Positions 36,896 to 48,387 of a stretch of 64,000 bases of DNA are shown here, piece after piece. The DNA comes from Watersipora subatra (Eukaryota > Bryozoa > Gymnolaemata > Cheilostomatida > Watersiporidae). The notes below the pieces were generated by a model. That model was not told where the DNA came from. It was given only the letters and a program-made list of their open reading frames with translations, and searched no databases. The DNA is taken from NCBI RefSeq assembly GCF_963576615.1, contig NC_088708.1, forward strand, positions 57,275,196 through 57,339,195, written 5' to 3'. Both the position numbers and the translations under genes were made by a program. Numbering within the stretch: the first letter of the stretch is position 1; each line of letters begins with the position of its first letter.

Positions 36896-39184
36896 ATTTG
36901 GTTCCAACACCAATCGTAGTGAAGAATAGGTGTTTACAGCATTTCAGCTAGGGATGAACAGGCTCCAAAGGTGTATATTTAAGTTGCTAGTTGAGCTCTC
37001 GTTTAGTTTGTATCCAATAGTCAGAGAAGAATTGGGTACCGAGGGTTAACCTAGTTAGCTCCTAGCAGTTGTGTGCTGCCTGTTTACCGCGAGTTAACAC
37101 CTGTCTTGTCGTTTACATCTATAGTAAGAATGTGCTTATCTAGCTCACAAGTAAAATCAATAAAACCCATTTTGCAATGAAACAAAGGAAAGACAACTTC
37201 TCACATAATTACAAACTGCAGCAAAATCAATTGGAAATGAATTAATTAAAAGGTTTGTTAGCATTTTCATGATGTAACAACTCTGTGTATTCATTTATGT
37301 AGATAAAGATTTCTTTGTTCCATGCTATAGTGATGCATCAAAACCTGACCATAATTATAGTTTGGGTGCATGGATATCGACCTTGAAAAGGTTGATCATC
37401 CATGCTCCCAACATGTACATATCAGCATCCATGTGTTTTTGCTGATATACCTTGAAAATATTGACCAGCCAGAATGTCACAGAGGAGAATACCTATAACA
37501 CTTGCTAGCCATATAACAGAACATGTTTTATTATCTATCGAGTACCAACCTGTTTCATTTTAATTAAAGTGGGAGCGTCTATCTACATGCATACAGAATG
37601 GTACAGTGCATAGTTTTTGCTACATTAGTTTTAGCTAATCGTGATGAGAAGCCGTGAAAAACTAATCACACACAATCACTTGTGCTGAAGAAAGAAGTAC
37701 CATCAGGCAGTTATTTGCTCTTAAGCATAGTCTATATTTAACTTGAAAACAAACATGCTAGCAAAATTCTGTTTAATAAGTAATACAATATAAACTGTAA
37801 CTTGTATTATGTGATTGTATTGAAATTCTTTTAACATCTTTCACAAAAAATGAGCACAGATGTGCATTTTGGCTTTCACAACCACTAAGCAAAAAAGCAA
37901 TCCAGTTTTTATCGACTACTTCCTGTTACGTTGCAGGTTAATTTCAGATGATTAAAAACCTATACAGAAGCTGTGATAGTTACTCATTCAAGCTATAATC
38001 AGTAAAACTAGCCTCATATATGTCACAGTCACAGCGATGATATAACCAATAATACTTTTCCTTAACTATAGCCCCATACGCCTACCTTACACGTGTATAA
38101 CAAAACAATCCGCTAATAGCCAACACGTATCAACTACAGCTGCTAACACGCATTTCTTTGTTCCTACCAGCAACTGCTCAAACAATTAAAAAGGCCATCG
38201 CTATCAATCAAGTTGGTTTACTGGCAAGGACAAACAACCTGAAACAAAGAACGACTCTCCATTTTACCAACTTTTGGCAAAAAATATATTTGCATGGTCG
38301 GATGACTGTTGGACTAAGCTAACAGTCATGCTTTGTCACAATTCGCGGAGAAATGTGACAGTTGGAAAGGGAGACAACTCTTGGTCAGCGTGTCACAGAG
38401 AAGCTGGCACAAGGAATCGCAAGATTTATCACCAGCCGCCTCACCACTTCTTGATTCATCGTGAGTTACTCAATCAGCTCTAACTAGACTAGTAAGTAAG
38501 AACTACATCGCTGAGGGGTATCACGTTGGCTCCTGTAGCACTTTCCTACAAATTGAAATACATCTACCTAGTCTTGGGCAGCGATAAACACTGACACGTA
38601 AAACATGGCTGTAATATGACGCTTCACATAAAGATTAAGCAATTTCTAAAAATTCATTTGCAGTTTTTAGCAATAAAAAAACCAAAGTTTTATGCATCTC
38701 ACTTTAAAAAGTAACTTTAAAAGCACTTAAAAAACTTAAACTTTTTAATTTTAAAAGCATAAGTAACTTTTAAAAAAGCTACCTAATATCCTTCACACGC
38801 TAGAGAGCTGTAAACCTAACTAAAATGATAGAAACTCAGCATAGTCACTCACACTTTACCTGAACGACTTTGTGATTGGAATGAAAATATACCTTTTGCT
38901 AGAGTGAAGGGTTTGATGCTACGATATAACTGTTAATAATGAGAACAGCTTGAAGTGAAATTTTTAAATGCCAAAGGCCCTCTTAATTTTCTTTTCAGCT
39001 CAGCGCTTAGCATTAATGCCTGTCATAACATTTTCACAAGTTTTCTACACTCTTAGCGTATAAACGCGTTGTGGTCTACAGCTGAGGTATAGAAGTGAAT
39101 ACTCCATTCCTCAACACGTGAGTGCATCAGTAGTACACTTGATCAACATCGTTTAAGAGAAAAGGGTGTCACTAATATATTCAC
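36896..39184. other. Intergenic: BRSK upstream region and end of the YTH gene
   Basis: About 2.3 kb between two genes on the same strand. It should contain the BRSK promoter and the YTH 3' UTR. Read without splicing, YTH exon 8 would continue 14 codons past GAG to a stop at about 39142. An AATAAA on the minus strand is near 37526. No TATA box or further YTH exon was recognised. Open frame 38274-38483 (plus) is unrecognised. Confidence 0.4.
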
Positions 39185-39305
39185 CTCATTAAGCTTTTGA
39201 CGCTTAGCTTCAGGTCCACCATGCAACATTCTCTTGTAACCAGAGGGTCTTAATCCTATGATAGTACGAGTAGACTTTCGACGCTTCTTCTTTCTCTTGG
39301 CACTT
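39185..39305 (-). CDS. YTHDC1: YTH gene exon 8, basic tail
   Basis: Acceptor TATCCAG, possible donor GTGAAT. Encodes SAKRKKKRRKSTRTIIGLRP, then SGYKRMLHGGPEAKRQKLNE. Phase fits exon 7. Whether it is the last exon is open: reading through gives a stop 14 codons later. Confidence 0.85.
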
Positions 39306-42300
39306 CTGGATAGAAACAAACACTGAGCAATAAACTAATTTCATTCTTGCTTTCTAGAACATTCCCAGTTCTTAATAGATTCATGAGGTACCCTTAAATG
39401 CTTGCCTATCTGATGCTCCTATGGATAGTTGTAAAAGTAATTGAGTAATTAATTCTTTTAAAAATTGGGAAACTAATATAAAATGTCATGTGATTCATTG
39501 AAATTTTTGTATTAAATCCTTGAAATTCAAAGAAAAACGCTAGCCTGCTATCGATCCTAAACAGCAGTTAAGCTACAAAACAAAGCAAGACAACTAACAA
39601 AAATAAGAGGGAAAGAAAATGAAAAAATGCTAAATACTTTTTATAAGGAAAACAAACCTGGATGAAGCAGTGACAGCTTGCTTGGGACCAATTATTGTGC
39701 GTTTTCCCCTAATCTTACCAAGAAGTTGGTCATATGGGCAGGAGCCATCGAGAGGAAAGAGTATGCACAAATAGCAGCCTGTCCTCCAATTAATCTCCTT
39801 CAACAATATATACATACAGTCAGTATTACTAAAATGCTGACTAAAAAGAACGCTAAAATGAAAATAGAATTTTCGTAAAGTAAAATAATAATAATATAGG
39901 TAGGTAAAATATATATTAGCCAGAAGTTAATATAACCTTGTTTTGCGTGAAACATTTTTGTAGTAACTTCCAATTGAGTACATTTTCTTACCCATGTTAT
40001 TACCATATATATATACACATATCTATAAATATATTTCTCACAGTTTGCGTTTAGGTAAGTAGGTATGTGAATATACGTGTTGTTCCAGCTATAGCTATTA
40101 AAATCTAGAAATAAAGAATCCGTATTGCAGACGATTTGATATTGGACCCTTCGCTTCACCAGTTCGACACCCTAGCAATTTAGCCACACGAGCTTAGCCC
40201 AAGGCAATATACGTCGCTATATGGGAGCAAATACGCTACGCTTTTGGTCAGGATGCAGAATCATGAGAAGTCGTAGCTCTTACTAGTAAGAGGCTGACAC
40301 ATTGCCAATGGCTAATTTGAGTAAGCTAGTACATATTCGTATAGTGAAACTTAGTAATAAGAGCCGTGAGAGCAAGTTTAAGTGACGTTGCGTTAAATAA
40401 AGTGCTGTGAGGATTTTAACCCAGATAACGACTCGTATCGCCAAAAGAATCATAGCAGCTCGTGTAGCTTAACTGGTTAGTTTATCGCCAGGTGAACGGG
40501 AGGTTGCGAGATCAAATCTTCTGCGATACGGATTTGTCATTGCTACATGTAGATACCAATCACTATAGCTGGATGGGCTGAACCACAGATGACACACTTT
40601 GAGATTTATATAGATATATACACATAAAAATGAAACACTGTTATAGTGCGTTTAAATTTTAGTCAATCTATACCTTGTTTGTAAAAAAATATACATGTAT
40701 ATGTATATCTCCATGCCAGTGAAAGTAATGAAGCATACAATGCAGGTTATATCCTTCTGCATAGGTTAATCTTAACAGAACTGTTGAAACTTAATAAAAA
40801 TAATTTTGTTTTATCACTGAAAACATTTTGCACAATTATATTATTCTCAACACTAAAGATTGTGGATGATACTAACAATATTAAATATTTTAAGTGTGCA
40901 GTTAATCTACATGTCAAAAGAGCATAGAAGAAGATTCTGAGTGTCAAGTGTGAGAAGCAACATACTTGGCATTAAGTTATCCAATCAGATGCGCCTTACA
41001 AAACTTTGTCATACCTTTACTGATATTAACTCATTAAATCACTTGCAAGTGCTTGTCATTTTTTGAAAACTTGACAAAAATCGCAAGAAGACTTGAGTTT
41101 ACAACACTTATAAAGTATACACAGCTTGTAGGCCACTAGGCCACCCATGACACTAAGGTGTCAGGGCTGCCTAGCGGTAGCGTCTTTAAGTGTCAGCCAT
41201 GGGGTTGGTGGTTCAAGCCCTGCTTAATGTCGGTATGACAAAAAGCTCTCAGCAAGCTTTCAACCCTAAATTGCTGGGTCTTTTGAATCTAGACCATAAC
41301 TTGAAGGCCCTGTGTACCCCACTGACAACGTGAGCACATCAAAGATCCACCTCTGTCCTTCGCACATTGGGCAAGTAAAATGGCTACCTGGCTCTGTCAG
41401 ACTGGACATGTTGCAAAATGCATGCCTACGGGTTAATCGGACAGTTCTAGAAGAAGCCCTTGATAAGTGTTAGGACCAACCAAGGTAGCTTATAAAAACT
41501 AGTCCTGGTGGTGTGTTTCTCTACTAGAACATGAGAACACTACCAAGCATTGTAGTGTTTGACCATGCCATTACTTTATACACAATAAAACAATGGAAAC
41601 TGTTGTGTGCACAACAGTTTCCAACATAAGACAACTACTATAACGTATGACACAGACTACTGACACAGACTACTACTAACTACTAAAGCGTATGAAACAG
41701 ACTACTACTAACTACTATAATGTATGACAGACAACTACTAACTACTATAATGTATGATACAGATTACTACTAACTACTATAATGTATGACACAGACTACT
41801 ACTAACTACTATAATGTATGACACAGACAACTACTAACTACTATAACGTAGGTCACAGACTACTAACTACTATAACATATGACACAGACTACTACTAACT
41901 ACTATAACGTATGAAACAGACTACTACTAACTACTATAACATATGAAACAGACTGCTACTATAACGTATGATACAGACTACTACTAACTACTATAACGTA
42001 GGTCACAGACTATTACTAAATACAATAACACGAATAAAGAAAATATAGATTTGTTGTATCAGTGATTCATCAGTGTCACGAAGCATTGCCAGCCATTATA
42101 TAGAATGTGATTTTAGAGGTTAATGTCACTGCTACAAGGGTGTTTGCCGCCATAACTAAAGACGTTTCAAACAGTTGACCTTTACACTATAACGATGTCT
42201 TCCAAAGTCTCCAATATAACCCCTTAGAGTAGTTGAAAGAATAATACAAATATTTCTTATAGATACTGAGCATCCTCTTGATACTCAAAGGAATGTATTC

Positions 42301-45300
42301 TGTACCCACCTGACCATCTCGTGCCACTTTGACCAACTTGTTTCTATTCCAGGTATTCCTTAGATGAGACACTTTGTCGAATGGCACTTCTTGTCTATGA
42401 GAAAAGCATTAACCAATCTCTGATTTAGAGTAACTGCGATTACAATCGTAGTGAAAGTTAGTGGGCAATTGAGTGGCAATGAGTAACCTTTTTTATTGCA
42501 TGCTTAATTTTACTGTTGATGCCAACTCAAGCCAACTAATATTGCTACTATGTAGGCTTTGATCAGATCTAAATACCTGTAATATTTGACAGCTAATATT
42601 TAGAAAAAATTTATGACAGGACAAAAACCAAACTACCAATATGAATGCGTTTTTTAACATGGCAGCATGACAATTTCACAATATATAGACCGGCTTTAGT
42701 ACGAATATAGCTACGGCCTGCAACTTCAACAATTAGAACGCCTTTCAATTTCAATATCTGTAAATCACTTGAGAGTTGGCTAATACAGTGTGTGACTGCT
42801 CAAACTAAGAACCAATATAATGGCGGCCAAACTAATGTGAGACCAAGATTAGCCCACCTGCTAATCCAATCTATTTGAAAAACCGCTGCAAGAGACTTTG
42901 CTGTCAGGTTTGGAGGAATAGTCCAAGTGACGTCAGCCGGCATCTTCTCACCAGACCTCGATGCTAACCTAGCGAGTCCTTGAAAGGCACCACTGGCTTG
43001 CACGGAGAAGACCAGTAAAACATTAGTGTGCGCCTGCCAATAAAAAACAGTCCGGAATGTTTTAAAATCTACAGTTCAATTTCTACTTGTGATTACTTTA
43101 ACATGCAGAGTTGTTCAACATATGATGAAAATAATGATCAATTTCTACTTGTGATTACCTTAACATACAGAGTTGTTCAACATATGATGAAAATAATGTT
43201 CAATTTCTACTTGTGATTACTTTAACATGCAGAGTTGTTCAACATATGATGAAAATAATGATCAATTTCTACTTGTGATTACCTTAACATGCAGAGTTGT
43301 TCATATGATGAAAATAATGATCAAATAGTTGATACTATACACTTAAATTCCTAAAATAAGTTATTTGAAATTTTCAAAACATCGCAGTTTCATAATTAAA
43401 ACTGAAGAAACAAGTACAAGTTAAAATTGAAATATAACGATAAAAATTGTACATAACTTAGTTGAAGAAAATTATGTTATAGATTTTAATTGCTCACTTT
43501 ACCTTTGATCCAACACATTAGAGAACCTACCCTCATATTTGTATCTATTCATTAAAACATCAAAAGAGCTTTATTATTGACTATTATTACTTTTTCAATT
43601 TTGTCTTTTATATTTAACTTTTTTGAAGAGTTTATATAATGCGTTTGCTTTATTTTTATCTGCAATCACTTGAAATACTTATCGATAAGCTTTTGAGCTG
43701 TGAAACGAATTGAACGAAACACAGCATTCAACACTTTCTTATTGGAATAATTGTTCCAATGTGTGATGGTTTTGACACATGAAGCAGATTGAAGAATGTG
43801 TTAAGTTGGTGTGTAAAGATTTGACTGTATCAGATGTTCAGAAAGAAAAAACAAGTCTTGTAACTAAGACAATTCTAAACGGGCATCAGACAGTAACCAG
43901 TTACACATGGTCAATAACCTAACATACGTTACAGTAAGCAGTTACACAAAGGTCAATAGCCTAACATAAGTTACAGTAACCAGTTACACATGGTCAATAA
44001 CCTAACATAAGTTACAGTAACCAGTTACACATGGTCAATAACCTAACATAAGTTACAGTAACCAGTTACACATGGTCAATAACCTAACATAAGTTACAGT
44101 AACCAGTTACACATGGTCAATAACCTAACATAAGTTACAGTAACCAGTTACACATGGTCAATAGCTTAACATAAGTTACAGTAACCAGTTACACCTGGTC
44201 AATAGCCTAACATAAGTTACAGTAACCAGTTACACATGGTCAATAACCTAACATAAGTTACAGTAACCAGTTACACATGGTCAATAACCTAACATAAGTT
44301 ACAGTAACCAGTTACACATGGTCAATAACCTAACATAAGTTACAGTAGCCAGTTACACATGGTCAATAACCTAACATAAGTTACAGTAACCAGTTACACA
44401 TGGTCAATAGCATGACATACGTTACAGTAACCAGTTACACAAAGGTCAATAGCCTAACATAAGTTACAGTAACCAGTTACACATGGTCAATAACCTAACA
44501 TAAGTTACAGTAACCAGTTACACATGGTCAATAACCTAACATAAGTTACAGTAACCAGTTACACATGGTCAATAACCTAACATAAGTTACAGTAGCCAGT
44601 TACACATGGTCAATAACCTAACATAAGTTACAGTAACCAGTTACACATGGTCAATAGCATAACATACGTTACAGTAACCAGTTACACAAAGGTCAATAGC
44701 CTAACATAAGTTACAGTAACCAGTTACACATGGTCAATAACCTAACATAAGTTACAGTAACCAGTTACACATGGTCAATAACCTAACATAAGTTACAGTA
44801 ACCAGTTACACATGGTCAATAACCTAACATAAGTTACAGTAACCAGTTACACATGGTCAATAACCTAACATAAGTTACAGTAACCAGTTACACATGGTCA
44901 ATAGCCTAACATATGTTACAGTAACCAGTTACACCTGGTCAATAGCCTAACATAAATTACAGTAACCAGTTACACATGGTCAATAACCTAACATAAGTTA
45001 CAGTAACCAGTTACACATGGTCAATAACCTAACATAAGTTACAGTAACCAGTTACATATGGTCAATAACCTAACATAAGTTACAGTAACCAGTTACACCT
45101 GGTCAATAGCCTAACATAAATTACAGTAACCAGTTACACATGGTCAATAACCTAACATAAGTTACAGTAACCAGTTACATATGGTCAATAACCTAACATA
45201 AGTTACAGTAACCAGTTACACATGGTCAATAACCTAACATAAGTTACAGTAACCAGTTACACATGGTCAATAGCCTAACATAAGTTACAGTAACCAGTTA

Positions 45301-48300
45301 CACATGGTCAATAACCTAACATAAGTTACAGTAACCAGTTACACATGGTCAATAACCTAACATAAGTTACAGTAACCAGTTACACATGGTCAATAACCTA
45401 ACATAAGTTACAGTAACCAGTTACACATGGTCAATAGCCTAACATAAGTTACAGTAACCAGTTACACATGGTCAATAGCATAACATATGTTACAGTAACC
45501 AGTTACACATGGTCAATAGTCTAACATAAGTTACAGTAACCAGTTACACATGGTCAATAAAGCAGCACAGGGAGTTCATCACTTACCATGAAGGCTTCAT
45601 TCCAGCGAATTTCATTCAAAGGCGTTGTTACCCAGATGTTGTGATCAAATGCCATCTCCAAGTTCTCTCTGTTGGCGCTTTTAACAATGTAGAACTTTGT
45701 CTCCCTTTCTTTGTATAGATTTCCAAATAATTTGTTAGAGAACGGTGCCAACTTACTGTCCTACAAACAATAAATATTTATCAATAGCAGAAGATCAACT
45801 CTGTGTCACTCGAGTACCAACATTTTTATGATTCACGTATGCATGTTTTTGTCAGAAGGTCGTACAAAAAGGTGTCATCATTGACGAAATGTACGTATGG
45901 ATAAATGGTTACATCATACAGCCATTGAAACCTTTGTAATGACTTTGTTAAAAATGTGTGCATCGTATATACTTATTATTGTGACACAAACAACACCTAA
46001 AATAACAAACCACGCCAACCATGAAAGTATTATACACAGTTACCATAACAGACATTCCAAAGTTCATAGGCATTGGAAGAGGTTTTTCAAGCTTGGGAGG
46101 ACCTTTTGAGAGAATAGGGGATGTCAGCCCCTCAAGTGGTAGCTCTACAGATGCCTCAGGCTCTTGTGGAGGCTCAATGTTAGCTGGCTCTGACGGAAGC
46201 TCTGATGTAGGATGACTAGAAGTTTGAGAAGCTTGTGGCTCCGAGGCAGGAACAGATGTCACATCTGAGGCCGTGACAGATCCTCCCGTGGTTGAAGCAA
46301 GTTCTCCTTCTTCCATGTCCTCCTCCTCTTCTTCCTCAACCATAGCTGTATAAAGCAACCGGTATATGGTGTAGCTATAGAATAGCTTTACCGAGATATA
46401 TTTGATACACAACAAGGAGCATCAGAGCCTGTCACTTTAATGTTATCGCTCATCTACATTTTATTACCGTAACAACGCTCGCTTTTTCTAAACCCAAAAG
46501 TCTCCCATCATACAAATGCACATTTATTGTACAAAAGTGACTAAGCTACAGTAATGTGCTTAACTATACAAAATTACAGTAATGTACAAAAACATACCAA
46601 ATTACAGTAATGTACAAAAACATACCAAATCACAGTATTGTTCAAAAGCAAACTTGAGTATAGTATTGTAATAGAAGGGATTACGCTATAATCCAAAGGC
46701 AAACTCTACTAGAGTGTTGTACAATAACTTCTGACCATAATTCTTTATTTAACACTTGACAAAGACATCTACAATAATTCTCATTGTGTGCTACATTGTT
46801 TTTCTGTTTGACATCAGATATCTCACAGATGGTGATACATTCATTACTCACCTAACATAGCCCGAAGCTCCTCCTGCTCAGCCAGCAAAGATTTCATTTC
46901 CTCCTCTTTTTTCTGCCTCTCAGCTTCCATAGCTTGCGGTTCTTCCTCTATAACCTGTAACTCAGCACTTTTCTCTACAAATACAATTTTAAATTTACAT
47001 GATAGACAACAGTGAAATTCATGATAGCTGCCAATAGAGCATGTCTAAATAAATATCAGAATAACATCAAATAAACAGTTTTATTTCTTTTTTTCTTTTT
47101 TCTTCTAAAAAATCTTCAATTTTTAGAGATTGTTATGACGTTTGCTTAAAGGTTGACTTGCAACAAAATTCACATTACAGTTATTTGGCATCAAAAGATT
47201 CACCATGTCTTACTCACACTGTGCTGTAGGTGCAAAATATGTGGAAATGTGATTACAAGCTCTTAAAAGCTCAAAAACGAACAGTTAATTGCAGCAATCA
47301 CGAAAACGCCGTAGATTAGAATCCCTTTTCAAAACGGCTCAAATGGGACGTAGTTGAACACGATGGTTTCTGTTTACACTTTCATGCAACCTCCTTCATC
47401 AACATATTTTTACAAATATACTTCACGCATTCAATAAAACCATGTCTATTATCCTTACGTCTCTATTTCACCACTATTGTAATGCTGTCACTTTGAGCAC
47501 TGATATTTCAAAACCTACCGTAAAAATTCGTTCAATTTTTTTAACCTTAGCTCGAAGGAGTGCATATCATCTTCTGATAAAAATGACGAGCCTGTTGGTC
47601 ACCTGTGATAGTGGAAAAATGCTGCAGAAATTGTTCGCCCCATTTGGCAGGAAGTATGGGTTACATGATCAGATTACGACTAAATAATTAGACCAGGCTG
47701 AAACAAAACTGTAAAGTTGCGAGCATCTATATTTGAATTTATATTAGTAGCATCTAATATTTCTACCTTTCCGGTAGAACCGGAAGTGTTTGTCATAAAC
47801 TAGTGCTACGAGACATTTTATAATGAGCCTTCAATTTCCTGTGATAACATCACGTGTCAAAACAATAACCACAATGTTTGAGTACGTCATCAAAATAAAG
47901 TGATTCCAAGCTACGGCGTTTTCGTGGTGGCCGCGATTAACTGTTCGTTTTTTTAGCTTTTAAGACCTTGTAATCACGTTTTCACATATTTTGCACCTAC
48001 AACACAGCAGAGTAAGACATGGTGAACCTTTTAATACCAAATAACTGCAATGTGAATTTTGTTGCAAGTAAACTTTTAAAAGACAAATACGATTTATCTG
48101 GTAACTTTTAATAGGCAAACACAATCATCCATACCAAAGGCCGGTTGTGTAAGAGTTCATCAAGCTATGATATAGTAAAAATATAGGCCAGATGTTGCTT
48201 AGATCAACCCAGGAAAAAGTTAGCAAAAAAGTTTTATTGTTAATATACAGGTGAGTTGCCATAAAATTATACAAACTACTGGATAACTATGATAATCTGT

Positions 48301-48387
48301 AGATAATAACATAAAAACATGCAGATAATATAATTAACAATCATAACAGTTACCAGAATCAGATGAAGTCTTCTTCTTTGGAGCCAT
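39185..48387 (-). CDS. YTHDC1: YTHDC1-like m6A reader, eight exons, at least 385 residues
   Basis: Nuclear reader of N6-methyladenosine in RNA; in known animals YTHDC1 steers splicing and export. Exons in transcript order: 48387-48354, 46974-46852, 46345-46044, 45760-45587, 43033-42858, 42394-42310, 39797-39658, 39305-39185. All have AG/GT borders and matching phase (1155 nt). Residues 1-52 begin MAPKKKTSSDS and are rich in E/K/Q, probably coiled coil. Residues 53-150 carry a VEEEEEEDMEEGEL acidic run and a P/S/E-rich stretch. The YTH domain runs from about 174 to 335: FYIVKSANRENLE, NIWVTTPLNE (W196, first cage Trp), FSVQASGAFQGLARLAS, FQIDWISR (W267, second cage Trp), VARDGQ, then CYLCILFPLDG. 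Residues 345-385 are a basic tail (KRKKKRRKS), probably nuclear-targeting. Much shorter before the domain than vertebrate YTHDC1. YTHDC2 is unlikely because no helicase exons are present. Confidence 0.92.
39306..39657. other. YTH gene intron 7
   Basis: Short AT-rich intron; nothing seen in it. Confidence 0.5.
39658..39797 (-). CDS. YTHDC1: YTH gene exon 7, end of the YTH domain
   Basis: Acceptor GTTGAAG, donor GTTTGT, phase 0 to 2. Encodes EINWRTGCYLCILFPLDGSC, then PYDQLLGKIRGKR, matching the last strand and helix of YTH domains. Confidence 0.93.
40075..40205 (-). repeat. tRNA-derived SINE-like copy, reversed
   Basis: GTTCCAGCTATAGCTATTAA tail region and reversed B-box-like GATTTGATATTGGACCC at about 40133. 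Same family as 4465. Confidence 0.45.
40458..40620 (+). repeat. tRNA-derived SINE copy (best head of the TTTGAGATTTATA family)
   Basis: A-box-like GTAGCTTAACTGGTTAG at about 40466 and B-box-like GGTTGCGAGATCAAATC at about 40502, then AGCTGGATGGGCTGAACC and the tail ACACTTTGAGATTTATATAG. Spacing is tRNA-like. YTH gene intron 6. Confidence 0.6.
40621..41149. other. YTH gene intron 6, unique part
   Basis: No feature recognised. Confidence 0.4.
41150..41490 (+). repeat. tRNA-derived SINE (third family), about 340 bp
   Basis: Head GGCTGCCTAGCGGTAGCGTC (A box) and GGTGGTTCAAGCCCTG (B box), 30-40 bp apart. A long body with GTGAGCACATCAAAGATCCA follows; this resembles conserved central domains of molluscan and other lophotrochozoan SINEs (recalled, unchecked). 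The 3' end is unclear. Confidence 0.6.
41640..42025. repeat. Minisatellite, about 32-bp unit, about 11 copies
   Basis: Unit GACACAGACTACTACTAACT + ACTATAACGTAT, with frequent 3-bp steps because the unit contains ACTACTACT. YTH gene intron 6, about 290 bp from exon 6. Confidence 0.9.
42310..42394 (-). CDS. YTHDC1: YTH gene exon 6
   Basis: Acceptor CTCATAG, donor GTGGGT. Encodes RQEVPFDKVSHLRNTWNRNK, then LVKVARDGQ. The ending at DGQ matches the exon 7 start EIN. Confidence 0.95.
42858..43033 (-). CDS. YTHDC1: YTH gene exon 5, core of the YTH domain
   Basis: Acceptor TTGGCAG, donor GTGGGC, phase 0 to 2. Encodes AHTNVLLVFSVQASGAFQGL, ADVTWTIPPNLTAKSLAAVF and QIDWISR, with the second cage tryptophan W267. 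Confidence 0.95.
43073..43325. repeat. Tandem repeat, 62-bp unit, four copies
   Basis: Unit starts CAATTTCTACTTGTGATTAC at about 43078, 43140, 43202 and 43264; the last copy lacks a few bases (GTTCATATG). YTH intron 4, about 40 bp upstream of exon 5 in transcript sense. Confidence 0.92.
43326..43890. other. YTH gene intron 4, between the two tandem arrays
   Basis: AT-rich; nothing recognised. Confidence 0.4.
43891..45560. repeat. Minisatellite, 41-bp unit GTTACAGTAACCAGTTACAC..., about 41 copies
   Basis: Very uniform array. The unit contains GTTACAGTAAC (near-palindrome) and GTAACCAGTTAC. Variant units (ACAAAGGTCAATAGCC, CACCTGGTC, CATATGGTC, GTAGCCAG) recur in blocks, e.g. the ACAAAGG unit at 43945, 44435 and 44690, so groups of units were duplicated together. 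It starts 26 bp after the donor of YTH exon 4 in transcript sense. No spacers, so not CRISPR. Confidence 0.96.
45587..45760 (-). CDS. YTHDC1: YTH gene exon 4, start of the YTH domain
   Basis: Acceptor TTTGTAG, donor GTAAGT, 58 codons in phase 0. Encodes DSKLAPFSNKLFGNLYKERE, TKFYIVKSANRENLE and NIWVTTPLNEIRWNEAFM, with first cage tryptophan W196. Confidence 0.95.
46044..46345 (-). CDS. YTHDC1: YTH gene exon 3, acidic and low-complexity linker
   Basis: Acceptor TATACAG, donor GTAACT, phase 1 to 0. Encodes AMVEEEEEEDMEEGELAS, then a Ser/Thr/Pro/Glu-rich stretch ending NFGMSVM. Probably disordered. Confidence 0.9.
46852..46974 (-). CDS. YTHDC1: YTH gene exon 2, charged coiled-coil-like segment
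   Basis: Acceptor TTTGTAG, donor GTGAGT, phase 1 to 1. Encodes VIEEEPQAMEAERQKKEEEM and KSLLAEQEELRAML, heptad-like leucines and many E/K/Q. Confidence 0.9.
47150..48075. mobile_element. TTAA-flanked transposable element, copy C (926 bp)
   Basis: TTAA at 47146-47149 and 48076-48079. Left end AGGTTGACTTGCAACAAAA, right end ATTTTGTTGCAAGTAAACTT (one or two changes). Interior closely related to copy A in the same orientation, including a shared open stretch at 47522-47687. YTH gene intron 1. Confidence 0.85.
48354..48387 (-). CDS. YTHDC1: YTH gene exon 1 with start codon
   Basis: ATG at 48387, encodes MAPKKKTSSDS plus one base; donor GTAACT. The phase fits exon 2. A TATATAAAAATATGG context precedes the ATG, but whether it acts as a TATA box so near the start codon is doubtful. 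Confidence 0.75.

Noticed and set aside
38274..38483. 69-residue plus-strand frame between the BRSK and YTH genes
   Set aside because: No recognised similarity, no splice or promoter signals; may be chance.
40458..40540. A functional tRNA gene
   Set aside because: A and B boxes are present but the acceptor and anticodon stems do not pair, and the tail matches the dispersed SINE copies.
42187..42309. Read-through of YTH exon 6 after DGQ
   Set aside because: The CAG|GTGGGT donor is strong and exon 7 continues the domain exactly; the read-through residues do not match YTH domains.
43891..45560. CRISPR-like regular array
   Set aside because: Units are contiguous without unique spacers and the genome is animal; it is a minisatellite.
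46021..46215. 64-residue plus-strand frame
   Set aside because: Antisense shadow of YTH exon 3.
13523..47687. Similar open frames in TTAA copies A (13523-13708) and C (47522-47687)
   Set aside because: The similarity is explained by the shared element, copy B lacks an equivalent intact frame, and no known domain is recognised.
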